In this document: one piece after another, positions 21,801 to 31,314 of the stretch
Layout of the letters: each line of letters starts with the position of its first letter
How positions within the stretch are numbered: position 1 is the stretch's first letter
Assembly (NCBI RefSeq): GCF_022539505.1
Contig: NC_061511.1
Coordinates: 39,297,144 to 39,361,143 of the forward strand
DNA: 64,000 nucleotides
Direction: 5' to 3'
Origin: Lolium rigidum
Lineage: Eukaryota > Streptophyta > Magnoliopsida > Poales > Poaceae
Program-made: the position numbers and the translations under genes
Notes under the pieces: generated by a model
The model's input: the letters and a program-made list of their open reading frames with translations, nothing else
Told to the model about the DNA's origin: nothing
The model's database searches: none

Positions 21801-22581
21801 CGCTGTTTTGGCCGCATTTTGAATCGAGCACAACTAATTCAAAAAAAATCAAAAAAATGTGAATCCTTCGCACTACATCATCTTATGTTACTTAGTTTCT
21901 AGGAAAAATATAAAACTTGGCGTATCGCAAATGTTTTAGAAAAACCTTCTCAGAAATGACCTACGATGTCCAAAGTTCTATGGCTTTCAGGTCAAATGAG
22001 CTAGGTCATGACCTAAACCATGGCATAGTTTGTCGAACTGAGTCCATATTGCGCACACGCGTGTGTATTCATATGGGAAGCAATGTTGTTGTTGGGGGAT
22101 TTTGTGGTCTTTGCATAAAAAATCCATTTTTTAATTACCGAGCACGAAAAGCGGTGTTTTTTGTGAAGCACCTACCAAGAAACCATTCCAAAATTGCACC
22201 ACCTAAATTTTCAAGAATGCTAGACTATATTGTATGTACAAATCACCAACTTCTTGCACCTCAAAATATTTCTAGGCACCTCTCACCAAAAAGACAAATT
22301 GCTGCCGATTCAATTGGAAGCGGACAAAATTTGAACTACAGCTGCATGATTGTTTGCCCTTAATTTTTTGAAAAAAATATTTTTTGGTTCACAACTATAT
22401 ATTTTATCATAGATCTACAAAGAGTTTTAAAAAATTATGCATCTAGGTTAGAAAGTTCATGCCTGTTGTTTTGGCCGCATTTTGAATCGAGCACAACTAA
22501 TTCAAAAAAAATCAAAAAAATGTGAATCCTTCGCACTACATCATCTTATGTTACTTAGTTTCTAGGAAAAATATAAAACTT
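15871..22581. repeat. tandem array: ten units of about 662 bp plus a partial unit
   Basis: Using the AACTAATT phase point, units start at 15871, 16533, 17197, 17861, 18524, 19188, 19849, 20510, 21171 and 21832. A partial eleventh runs 22495-22581. Unit lengths are 661-664 bp. Each unit holds the palindromes TAGGTCATGACCTA (for example 17367-17380; broken in unit 2) and CACACGCGTGTG (17419-17430). A long open frame is present in each unit but has no ATG at its start, is stopped early by TAA in units 3, 7 and 8, and is frameshifted in unit 2, so it is not annotated as a gene. Variants group units 1-2 apart from 3-10, and pair 3 with 7 and 4 with 8. The array adjoins a CACTA end and may be the internal tandem repeat of such an element. 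Confidence 0.95.
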
Positions 22582-22878
22582 AGAGTAAAAAATAAAAAAA
22601 AATTGGGTGAGGCTATGCCGAGGGCAGCCCTCGGCGTATCTGTGACGCCGTCACAGCACCGGCACGGTCCAGAGTTGGTGGGGCGCATCCTAGGCCTATG
22701 CCGACGGCCAGCGGTGCGCCTAGGGCAACCGTCGGCGTAGCGTCGCCTACGCCGAGGGCATTGCTACGCCGACGGCCTTGTTGGGGGGCTGGCCTGGACG
22801 GCCCATACGCCGATGGCCCCGACTTTTGGCCGTCGGCGTATGACTAGGTCGTCGGCGTTTCGGCCCATTCCTGTAGTG
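22582..22878 (-). mobile_element. CACTA terminus and subterminal region (lone end)
   Basis: On the minus strand the segment starts CACTACAGGAATGGGCCG and continues with repeated GCCGACGG/CGTCGGCGTA motifs in both orientations, the subterminal binding-site pattern of plant CACTA (En/Spm-type) transposons. The outer flank reads TGG (22879-22881); the uninterrupted copia copy 1 has the same CGTGGGAAC context at 14308-14316, so TGG is the likely 3-bp target site. The element extends left into the tandem array, but no matching second end was found down to 14204. It carries no transposase in the window. Confidence 0.8.
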
Positions 22879-24376
22879 TGGGAACATTGAGAACCCAGAA
22901 TTCGCCTAGAGAAAACCTTGTCACGAACGAAGTGGATGTCGATCTCGATGTGCTTCGTTCGCTTGTGCAGGTTAGCAGACATGTAGACATCAGAGACATT
23001 ATCACATTAAACAATAGTCGAATGAGAAACAGGTCGATGGAGTTCTTGTATTACCTGTCGAAGCCAACAACTCTCAGCAACAACATGAGCAACAGCTCGG
23101 CACTCAGCCTCAGCACTAGAGAGGGACACGGTAAGTTGCCTCTTTGAATACCAGGAGATGAGATTGTCACTGAGGAAGACACAAAACCCGGACGTGGAGT
23201 GTATGGTGTCTGGACAACCAGCCCAATCGGCGTCCGAATAAGCAATAAGGGATGAATCAGACGTGGGAGTGATGAGCATGCCATGATGAAGGGAGCCTTT
23301 AACATAGCAAATGACCCGCTTGGCGAGATTGAGATGAGAAGTGCGTGGAGCATGCATAAAGAGGTAGGCCTGTTGTACCACATAAGAAATATCAGAGCGT
23401 GTGAGAGTGAGATATTGTAGAGCACCTGCGAAGCTACGGTAGTGAGTAGGGTTATCTAAAAGATCATCATCTATGGGAGCTAATTTGGATCTACGGTGTT
23501 CCAATCAGTCATGGCGGCCCGGCTAATAATATATAAAGCATATTGCCGCTGAGAAAGAAACATACCCAAGGAAGATTGGGTGACAGAGATGCAAAGAAAA
23601 TGAGAGAGAGAGAGAGAGAGAGAGAGCCGAGATCGATCATAGATAATTCAGCTTTAAGAGTAGAGATGATTGAGTGAAGAAGAGATTGGGATGATAGAGA
23701 AGTAGATATGAATTTCCAGAATTAGAGTGAAGAATAAATAGAGAGGTGTCACACCGTGAGGGAACAAAACCAACAGAAGTTGTGAATGTTGTGAACCGTT
23801 GAAACCAAGCTCTTGGAGCCTGTTTCAACCCATATAATGATTTCTGCAGAAGACAAACATGAGAAGGTGCAGAGGGATCTTCAAAACCCTTTGGCTGCTA
23901 GCAATAGACTGTTTCGGAAATGGTACCGTGAAGGAAAGCATTCTTGACGTTGAGTTGATGAACATGCCAGTGGGAGGAGACAACGATGGAGAGAACAAGG
24001 AGAATAGTGGCAGGCTTAACCACGGGGCTGAAAGTTTCTTTATAATCAATGCCTTCTTGTTGATAGAAACCACGCACAACCAACCATGCTTTGTAGCGAG
24101 CTAAAGAACCGTCGGAGTTGTATTTGTGGCGATAAACCAATTTGCCGCGTATGATATTGGTACCGGGAGGAGAGGGTACGAGAGGCCATGTATCATTAAT
24201 GATGAGAGCATCAAATTCCTCTTTCATTGCATGAGGCCCATGAGGATCTTGAATTAGAGCAGATCGATAGGCGCGAGGAATAGGAGAGATAGATGATTGG
24301 GCATGAAAATTTAGATGCTTGCGAGGTAGCTGAAATCCTGATTTAGCCCGAGTGTGCATAGGGTGGGGGTTGGCCG
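22879..24376 (-). pseudogene. Ty1-copia pol fragment, copy 2
   Basis: This is a second copy of the family at 14204-15632, very similar by eye. It extends further into the N-terminal RT region (SGFQLPRKHLNFH, PRAYRSALIQDP, MKEEFDALIINDTWPLVP). It has the same in-frame TAG after ETVYC (about 23898), the same loss of the YVDD segment (about 23640-23720) and an expanded GA run (23601-23627). RNase H landmarks AYSDADWAGCPDT and LSSAEAECRAVAH are present. The left side is cut by a CACTA end exactly at the TGG target. The right side is cut by another CACTA end at 24377. No LTR remains. Confidence 0.85.
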
Positions 24377-24905
24377 CACTACTAGGGAAAGACCTATCGC
24401 CGGCGCACCTATTTCCTTTATCCCCGGCACACCAGCGCCCGCCGATGGGAATAGGCTGGCGGTATTGGATTACCGTCAGCGCTCCTGCTAGTGCGCCGAC
24501 GGTATATGCCTTACCACCAGTGCCTTGCTTTCAGGTCGGGCCTTGCTTTCGGCCCATCTTTGGTCCGGTCCGGCATGTTGAGCAGAGTGCCAAGCAAGCT
24601 CTTGCACACGTTCTTTGTGATATGCATAACATCAATGCAGTGAGGCGTATCGAGCATTTTCCAGTACGGCAAGTCCCAAAACACGGACATACTTTTCCAT
24701 ACCCCAAGGCGAGGTGTCGGTAGCTTTTTCTTATTCTCTTTGGGCGGAGTAGGCTTTCACTTCTTTCCCGGCGCAGGGCACTCTTTCCAATCTTTCAATA
24801 GTGTATCGATATCTTCGCCGCTGTTCTTACGTGGAGGTCCTCAGGCTCATTTTTACCGTCGAACTGATCTCCACGATTTCTTCACGAGTCATTCTTGTCT
24901 AGCCA
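24377..24905 (+). mobile_element. second CACTA end with transposase remnant
   Basis: It starts CACTACTAGGGAAAGACC and continues with GCCGGCG-type subterminal motifs. It is a different family from the end at 22878. It is inserted in copia copy 2, with CCG just outside as a possible target triplet. From about 24540 it holds TNP2 transposase coding sequence on the minus strand. It is truncated on the right near 24905, where an unrelated repeat begins, and no opposite end is seen. Confidence 0.75.
24540..24895 (-). pseudogene. CACTA TNP2-type transposase fragment
   Basis: The minus strand reads, in one frame, FDGKNEP near the upstream end (after a shift), then LLKDWKECPAPGKK, a TGA, KPTPPKENKKKLPTPRLGVW, KSMSVFWDLPYWKMLDT, PHCIDVMHITKNVCKSLLGT and LLNMPDRTKDGPKA. 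This is the conserved core of the plant TNP2/Transposase_21 protein that binds and cuts CACTA ends. The piece covers roughly 100 residues of a protein of about 800-1000 residues. It has at least one stop (about 24752) and cannot be functional. Confidence 0.85.
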
Positions 24906-26160
24906 CCTTCGATGCTAAAAGGATCGTATGCCGCACCTAGAGGGGGGTGAATAGGTGCTACCAAATGTTTAGTTCTTTTCTCAATTTAGGCTTGACACAA
25001 TGGTAAATTCTCTACATATGCAACTATGTGAATTTACCTAAATGACAAGCTACACAACTAAGCAAGTTACCACTAAGAAAGATACAACAATGCAATAAAG
25101 GATAGAGGTAACCGAGAGTGGAGCACGCGGAGACACACGGGATGATTCCTGTAGTTCCTTCCTTTTGAGGGGAAGTATGTCTACGTTGGAGGGGTGTGGT
25201 TGCCACAAAGGTCTAACCAACGCCACAAATGCCTCACCCTATTCTCTGGTGAGCAACGCGACAAAGGCCTAGCTCACGTGTCCACTAAGGGATTTACTCG
25301 AGGCGGAAACCAGACCTTTACAAGGTTCTTGGGGCACACATTCACAACCGAATTGGAGGCTCCCAAGGCTGTTACAGCACAACAACAAGTTATCAATGAA
25401 GTAAACAACAACTAGGGTTTCCAAATAAACACTAGCCAAAGGGCCCCTCAAGTGAATGAGGGAGAAATGCAAATCGCTTCGGTGAAGTAGTAGATCGGGG
25501 TCATCTCCTTCGATTCTGATCAAGAGCTTTTGGTGGTTGCGGGAGGAGATCAAGAGATTTTGGTGGCTCAGCTTGAGGTGGTGTTCTTGAGAAAAACGAG
25601 CAGCTTGAGCTTGAGGATGAAGTGGGGTATTTATACCCCTTCAGGAAATCAAGCCGTTGGTGATACTTGGGGCCGGATTATCCGACCTAAGTTGGGGCCG
25701 GATTATCCAGCCTGCCCAAATATCCGGCCTCCTCAAAATGTTCGGCCAATAATCCGGGGGCATGTCAGAGAGCAAATTTCTTAAGTCCTTAGCCGATTTT
25801 TGGGGGCCAGATATTTCCAAATAATCTGGCCCGGATTATCCAACCTCCTGAATAATCCGGTCAAATATCCGGGGGTATAGTGAGAGCAAATCTGCCAATT
25901 CCTTAGCCGAAATTTGGGGGCCGGATTATTCCAAATAATCCGGCCTGGGTTATCCGGCCTGGGGATTTTTCCTGCATTTTCTTTTCAGCATAGATTGATA
26001 CAATAGATTTTTAGTTTGATGCATATGAGTCAAACATACCATGAATACCCTGCACCACTTAACACATTGTTAAACCATCGCTAATGTTGTCATCTAACAC
26101 ACAAAACCTTAATGGTAGGGAAATGTTCTTTCAATTTCCCCCTTTTTGGTGTTAGATGAC
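24906..26160. repeat. non-coding repeat, probably LTR-retrotransposon derived
   Basis: The segment opens with CACCTAGAGGGGGGTGAATA and closes near 26130-26160 with TTTCCCCCTTTTTGGTGTTA. Both blocks are, from memory, recurrent in dispersed repeats of grass genomes. In between are AT-rich DNA and an imperfect repeat built on CCGGATTATCCGG. No coding domain, PBS or clear termini are visible, so class and limits are uncertain. Confidence 0.4.
25668..25980. repeat. imperfect repeat of CCGGATTATCCGG motifs
   Basis: GGGGCCGGATTATCC and its variants recur about ten times on both strands. A longer block of roughly 120 bp is repeated at about 25745-25870 and 25870-25975 (CCGGGGG...GAGAGCAAAT...CCTTAGCCGA...GGGGGCC). 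The core is self-complementary. Confidence 0.6.
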
Positions 26161-27529
26161 AACACTAGGATTTGAAATAGAATTCCAATATCACTTATCA
26201 ACATGTTGCCGAAAACATGGAGGCACTCCCCCTAGATGTGTATAAGTAATTTGCATTTGAATACAAATGCACCACACATAGGTTCGAGTGGCCTCATATA
26301 TTCAAATAAGCAACATGTATAGCAACAATATGCAAGAGACATCATATCACATATAGTTGAGACTTTCAGATAGAGATCATACCCATATGGTGATAAAGAA
26401 TACCGAAATCAATAAGTCACACACCATACAATAATATATAGTTCAAAACCTATAGAAAACCGTAATCCATGTCTCACGTACCATACTAAAGCACATAGAA
26501 TATAGTTCACACAATGAAAAAACGCAAATGTTCAACATAAATGACAGATAAAAGATAAAAAACCAGAAACTTTCAGCACTGAAGAAATTGATCTGTGGTA
26601 TTTATTGGCCACCGTAAGCATTCTATTCATCTTTCTTTGAGCTAAGATATTTGATTCACTTCAACTCGCTCTAGTTTCTGGAAATAGATTTCTCTCGATT
26701 GTAATGCTAAATAAATGTGCAGTAAGCAGCATGTTTATTCAAATCTATCAGGTCATATGATATGTCCCAGCTAAGGTTATCGATTTTCTTGGACTATGAA
26801 AGTACTGAAAGCAATTGCAAGACCTGGCGATAGCTGTCTCCAAGAGGATGTATGTATACTTTTCCTATCTGCCTCTTCTCAAATATTAGTTTGCATGTGG
26901 TGTGTGCAGTAAAATAAGTTGAGCTTAATCGAGCGAAAACAACCTGTATTATTCACTTCCTCATATAACAAAACCTGTATAATAAGAAGGGAACTCCTAC
27001 AGATGATGTTGGTAACCAGTTTTCCAGTCATGTACAGGTTCAACTCTTGTCCTGCTGAGCTAGACCTTCCAACATTCAAGTGGACTAGTTGAAGATGAAG
27101 AATCCTCCATTATCAAACTTCAAGGGGTACAACGAAGCTGGGTAGAAATCTGAGAAGGGGATTAGTGGCAAAATAAAGAGAAGATGACAAAAAACTGCTA
27201 GTCTATTAAAAGATCGAAGGAAAACATGCAGTTCCAAGTAAATATGCTCATTTCCTTTCTTTTATTTCTGTGAGATATCATACAGTCAACAACAATCATA
27301 ACATGAATTACTTGAAGAAACAAGGCTTAACAAACTTGTACGGCAGATTGACATCACATCACAATATATTGATAGATAAATGCTGATTGCATAAATTCTC
27401 AATAAATTGCTGAGCCTAAACGAGGGAAAAATATCAAAAATCCCATTTCTTTCTAACTTTTTCTCTGCCATGTGAAAAACCTGTATGTCGTTGTACAGCC
27501 CTTTTGCCTGAGGAGATTAAACAGATTTA
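26161..27529. other. unassigned AT-rich spacer
   Basis: There are only short open frames without family features. I found no transposon ends, RNA genes or clear homology to the other NLR spacers. It may be the diverged right part of the spacer between NLR1 and NLR2. Confidence 0.4.
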
Positions 27530-27924
27530 CCTACTAATAAAGGAAGTAAGGTTTCGCCCCTTTTTTCGTCCGTTTTGAAATTGCCCCTATTTTCGAGTCA
27601 AGATTACTAGCACTGCCACCGCATGAGTGAAAAACGTTTCATCCAACCGAACTGGGCCTCCGTCTCGCGCTTCTCTGGGTCGACTGGGCCAACATCCATT
27701 GCTCGCTCGGTTTCTGCACTCTTCGTTCCTCCCTTATGCTAACAGATTCCATAGGTGCCCTAAAAAAAACAGATTCCATAGCTGACTAGCCTTTTAAAAG
27801 CTTGACCGGGGCCCTGACTCCTCTTCTCTCTCCCATGACGACAGAAAACCCCACGGGACGACAGCAGCAGCATAATCAAGCCTCCACATGCATCTAGCCG
27901 CCGACGCGGTAGAGCTGGCAAAGG

Positions 27925-28097
27925 CTACGTCGAGAGGAATATCAGGTGGTGTAGTTTTTCGTCCTGTTGAAGGGTGGTGCTCACGGCAAGATCGCTGAAG
28001 TTTTGAGATTGAAGAAGAAGACCTGACTTCCGATCTGAGTTCTACCGCTGATCAGCTGAGTTTACAGCTGATCTGTGATGCTCAGGGCTTAGCACGA
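27925..28097. repeat. 173-bp direct repeat, left copy
   Basis: It is nearly identical to 29557-29731 (CTACGTCGAGAGGAATATCA ... GGGCTTAGCACGA). The ends are not TG...CA, so they do not look like LTRs. About 314 bp of unique DNA plus the hAT-like element separate the copies, suggesting an older tandem duplication later split by the hAT insertion. Confidence 0.9.
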
Positions 28098-28394
28098 CCG
28101 GCTAGGAGATTTGGGTGCAGTTCTGGTTCCGGTTGTTCGCTGCCTCCAATTCTGGCTGCAAGCTGCCTCAGGTTCCGGCTTGGTTAAACCCAGCACGCAC
28201 TACTCCGGCGGCAGCCAATGGTGCTCTCCAACTTTTGCCACCTCCTCAACTGAATCGCATCGTATCCAAAGATAGATCAGATGCCGAAGCCTCCTCAACC
28301 ACAACCAGTCAGATTAGCCTGGTTCACTTTTCTTCATGCGATGAACCTGGTCTCCTTTCTATGGCCTGATTAGCTTGACGCTCAATAGTTTTAT

Positions 28395-29531
28395 CAGTGG
28401 TGGAGCTACAAGAAAATAACTGGGCGGGCCAACCAAAGGAAATCTCATATATTTTTATTGACTAGCTAAATTTTTTGGAGGGAAATAGAGTGAAAATTGT
28501 GCGAGGACAGGGGGCGGACGGCACGGGCGGACGAAAAAAAGAAGTTGCGAAAATAGCTAACCTAGCTCTGATACCATGTTGGACAAATAGCAACTTGTAT
28601 TACTCAGGGGCCAAAGGCCACAATATATATAGTACATGTACAGATGTAAATATGCAGGAACCCCACGGGAAAATACAATATGCACATATCTCTATAACAA
28701 ATCATTCTAGTAACAAATACTAACTCCGTTCCTAAATACAAAATATTTTGATCGGTTAAAATAGCCTACCAAAATTCTTATATTTAACCTAAAAAAAGAA
28801 TCTTTATTTGGTTGCTCTTAGGGGGCAGACACGGGCGACCCACCGCATCCACAAGACCCCGCCTCCCTCCTCGCTCGCTACCCTCGCAGCCACCAGGCGC
28901 AATCTGGTAGCCGGCAGCGATGACCCTCCTCCCTCGCGTGCGGGGGTCTCCGGCTGGAGCGGCGCGACGCCCTAAACGGCGCGCTGCTGCAGCGGGCGCC
29001 GGGACGGCAGCCCCGATCTTCTACGGCAGTTCTGGTGGTCGTTGTGGCTGTGCGGGCAGCACTACGGTCGAAGCGGCGGCGGCCGGGTGACATCTATGAT
29101 AAGTTGTTGTAGGAATTTCCTCTTCTAATATATGGAAAGCCAGCATTTGCTGGATTTTTTTTTAAATCTATTCTGGAACATGGTAGTAGCTAGCTAAGAA
29201 TTTGGAGGAAAAAAAATTATGCGTGCTAGCCGAGATCCATGATCTTTTAAACTGACGAACAAAGTTAGCTACCTAGCTAACAGCGATAACTTTATATACC
29301 GTATTTTGAGAAAACCCAACGAGATGTCTTTTGGGATATGTATTTATTAAATTTTCTTCTCGCTACCCACAAACTCGATCTCGTGCTCGCTGCTAGGCTG
29401 CCGGTCTGGTTGCTCGTTAGCTGGCCTTGCTCTGCTAGTGGATTGGGTTAGGGATGCTTAGGCATAGGTATTTTTGCACAAATCATGGGCGGGCCATGGC
29501 CCAGTTCGGCCCCTGAGTAGCTCCGCCAGTG
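28395..29531. mobile_element. hAT-like non-autonomous element, 8-bp TSD AGTTTTAT
   Basis: The ends are CAGTGGTGGAGCTAC on the left and GTAGCTCCGCCAGTG on the right, inverted with two mismatches. Perfect 8-bp target duplications AGTTTTAT lie at 28387-28394 and 29532-29539. The CAGTGGCGGAGC-type terminus and 8-bp TSD place it in the hAT superfamily. It is 1137 bp with no transposase. The interior includes an LTR/PBS remnant (28565-28720) and a GC-rich block (28820-29090). Confidence 0.88.
28565..28720 (-). mobile_element. LTR-retrotransposon PBS and LTR edge inside the hAT-like element
   Basis: GCTCTGATACCA (28565-28576) is the reverse complement of the TGGTATCAGAGC initiator-Met primer site. 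It is followed directly by TGTTGGACAAATAGCAAC, as an LTR on the minus strand would be. The outer limit near 28720 is unclear. It is a captured or nested remnant without coding capacity. Confidence 0.5.
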
Positions 29532-29556
29532 AGTTTTATATTGAGATGCATATGCA

Positions 29557-29731
29557 CTACGTCGAGAGGAATATCAGGTGGTGTTGTCTTTCGTCCTGTT
29601 GAAGGGTGGTGCTCACGGCAAGATCGCTGAAGTTTTTAGATTGAAGAAGAAGACCTGACTTCCGATCTGAGTTCTACCGCTGATCCGCTGAGTTTACCGC
29701 TGATCTGTGTGATGCTCAGGGCTTAGCACGA
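29557..29731. repeat. 173-bp direct repeat, right copy
   Basis: This is the partner of 27925-28097, with a handful of substitutions and a 2-nt insertion (CTGTGTGATGC versus CTGTGATGC). Confidence 0.9.
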
Positions 29732-29859
29732 TAAACTACAATGTACATTACGAGTTAAAACAGCATGGTCTACAAGTTCATTACCTAGCAGAGACTGGTG
29801 AGAGGATATGCAGTTGTCTGTGGGGTGACAGACTGGCAGCTTGCCATTCGCCTAGGAAC

Positions 29860-30005
29860 CTCCTGCTGTGGCTCATCTCGAATGCCTCAAGATCCTTGTC
29901 CGGATCCAACATCCAATCATTCACACCTGATTATGACAACATATGTGAGAGAAGCTTGGATAACTGAACTCAGGCATATTGGACTTGATAAGAGCAGACA
30001 TGATT
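29860..30005. repeat. segment shared with the NLR3 spacer (59507-59655)
   Basis: About 145 bp match 59507-59655: CTCCTGCTGTGGCTCATCT, GATCCAACATCCAATCA, GAGAGAAGCTTGGATAACTG and CAGGCATATTGGAC with few changes. On the minus strand of the NLR3 copy the block contains a CAGGTGAG splice-donor-like site. It may be a gene fragment; the product is unknown. Confidence 0.6.
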
Positions 30006-30961
30006 AGAGAGCGTGAATGCTACCACCAGAATGTAATGCTGGTAAGTCAGACTTGTAGGAAAATACACAGCCAGGGTGTAGCTGTGAAGATGATCCGATC
30101 GCCGGAGTTGGACCGATCTCCCTTTGCAGGCATTGTCCAGGAAATTAAGCAACTTCTCTCATCCAGGTGCAATATGGAGTTAGTTTCTATTAGCCGTGTG
30201 TAAAATAAAAAATATCGAAATGGGGGAATTATCACCCCAGCAGCCATGTGTAAAATAATGTAAGCCATGTGTTGGCAAACTTTGATCGTAGTCAGGCGCA
30301 GTCTAAAACTTGGCCTGGGTCGGGTCCTGGTGATATTCCAGCTCTATGCCGGAACGATTGCAACTTTGTTGCTTGAGAGCTTGAGTAATACAAAGTCCTT
30401 TCCGCAAAAAAAAAACATAAATCCTTGATAATGAGAAGAACATACTGCCTTGCCTTCGTATACTTAACTAGGCTGTCTTCACATTACATATTTGTCTTCT
30501 CATGTCTAAGACATCACATACACCAAAACAATTTCAAATTACAAATCAAGCTGTTTTCCAGCTTGATAAATAAATAAACAAACATGTACTTTATCTCCAC
30601 CTATATGTAGTATATTAATTTGTGTTTATTTAGAAAATATGAGCCTCCCAAGAATCCACCGAATATTTTCCAACATGGGGAAGACTAAGTTTGCCTATTC
30701 TCTTCTGGACCAATGACTTTATCTCCACCTATCGTCGAACGAAGCTAGATACTATAGTGTGATATCTGCAATAAATTTATGTATTCATTCGTGATTTGTA
30801 ACATTGAGTCAAATAGTACCATGCTTTCTCAAACTCTCAAATCGTATTAATTCCAAAAATTGAGAAGGTACGTAAAGATTCAGTTTAGCTCTTCTATATA
30901 TAGTTTTTCATTGATAGTGTACCTATATGTTCCCGCGGCAACGCGCAGGGTAATCATCTAG

Positions 30962-31314
30962 TTACATATATATATCTCACCAACGTCAACAATACATGGC
31001 TTATTACATCTCAAGTCACACACCGACACACATACATCACCAAACATATAGAATATCTCACACTCCAATAATATATATTTTTTATCACAAGAATAATAAA
31101 CATGACGGGCGGGCCTGACGCAGTGGTAGAATATCTCCACTTGTGTCGGATGGACACAAGGGTAGTTGACATATATAAAATGGGTGTATCTTATTGTGGA
31201 ACACTGCTAACATAAATCAGGTGCTTAGGAACTCGTGGTGAATGGTATACACCGGGAGGAATGAACATGTACCAATTGATGGATGAATAGATGTATGGAT
31301 AAGCCTAGGTTGAT
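30962..31314. repeat. NLR downstream flank, duplicated with about 60220-60759
   Basis: The CATACATCA/ACACACCGACACACATACAT block and the ACTCGTG...GGTATACACC block just 3' of NLR2 recur 3' of NLR3. This shows that the downstream region was part of the copied unit. No terminator or RNA gene is identifiable. Confidence 0.65.

Larger units (their letters stand above)
27530..30961 (+). mobile_element. Helitron-like element (non-autonomous)
   Basis: The left end is CCTACTAATAAAGGAAG preceded by A. The right end is a GC-rich hairpin, CCCGCGGCAACGCGCAGGG (30932-30950), followed by TAATCAT and CTAG (30958-30961), with T just outside. A short 3' hairpin, a CTRR end and insertion between A and T are the diagnostic Helitron features. 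The 5' end starts CC instead of TC. NLR-cluster backbone resumes right after 30961 and matches 60220 onwards. There is no Rep/helicase coding region. Inside lie a 173-bp direct repeat, a hAT-like element and possible captured fragments. Caution: 29860-30005 resembles 59507-59655 in the NLR3 spacer, which fits capture or means the left boundary is wrong. Confidence 0.6.

Noticed and set aside
17282..22363. Repeated open frame of up to 148 codons in each array unit, as a possible gene family
   Set aside because: The apparent starts are TTG, not ATG. Units 3, 7 and 8 have an early TAA and unit 2 has a frameshift; the sequence has no domain features. The open frame simply follows from copying one AT-rich unit.
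15871..22581. CRISPR-like repeat/spacer structure
   Set aside because: Units are 662 bp and contiguous with no spacers, in a plant genome.
24352..24723. 123-codon plus-strand frame at 24352
   Set aside because: It is the shadow of the minus-strand TNP2 fragment and CACTA end.
22582..24905. Both CACTA ends as the two ends of one transposon enclosing copia copy 2
   Set aside because: The termini face away from the copia piece and belong to different families (CACTACAGGAATGG versus CACTACTAGGGAAAG).
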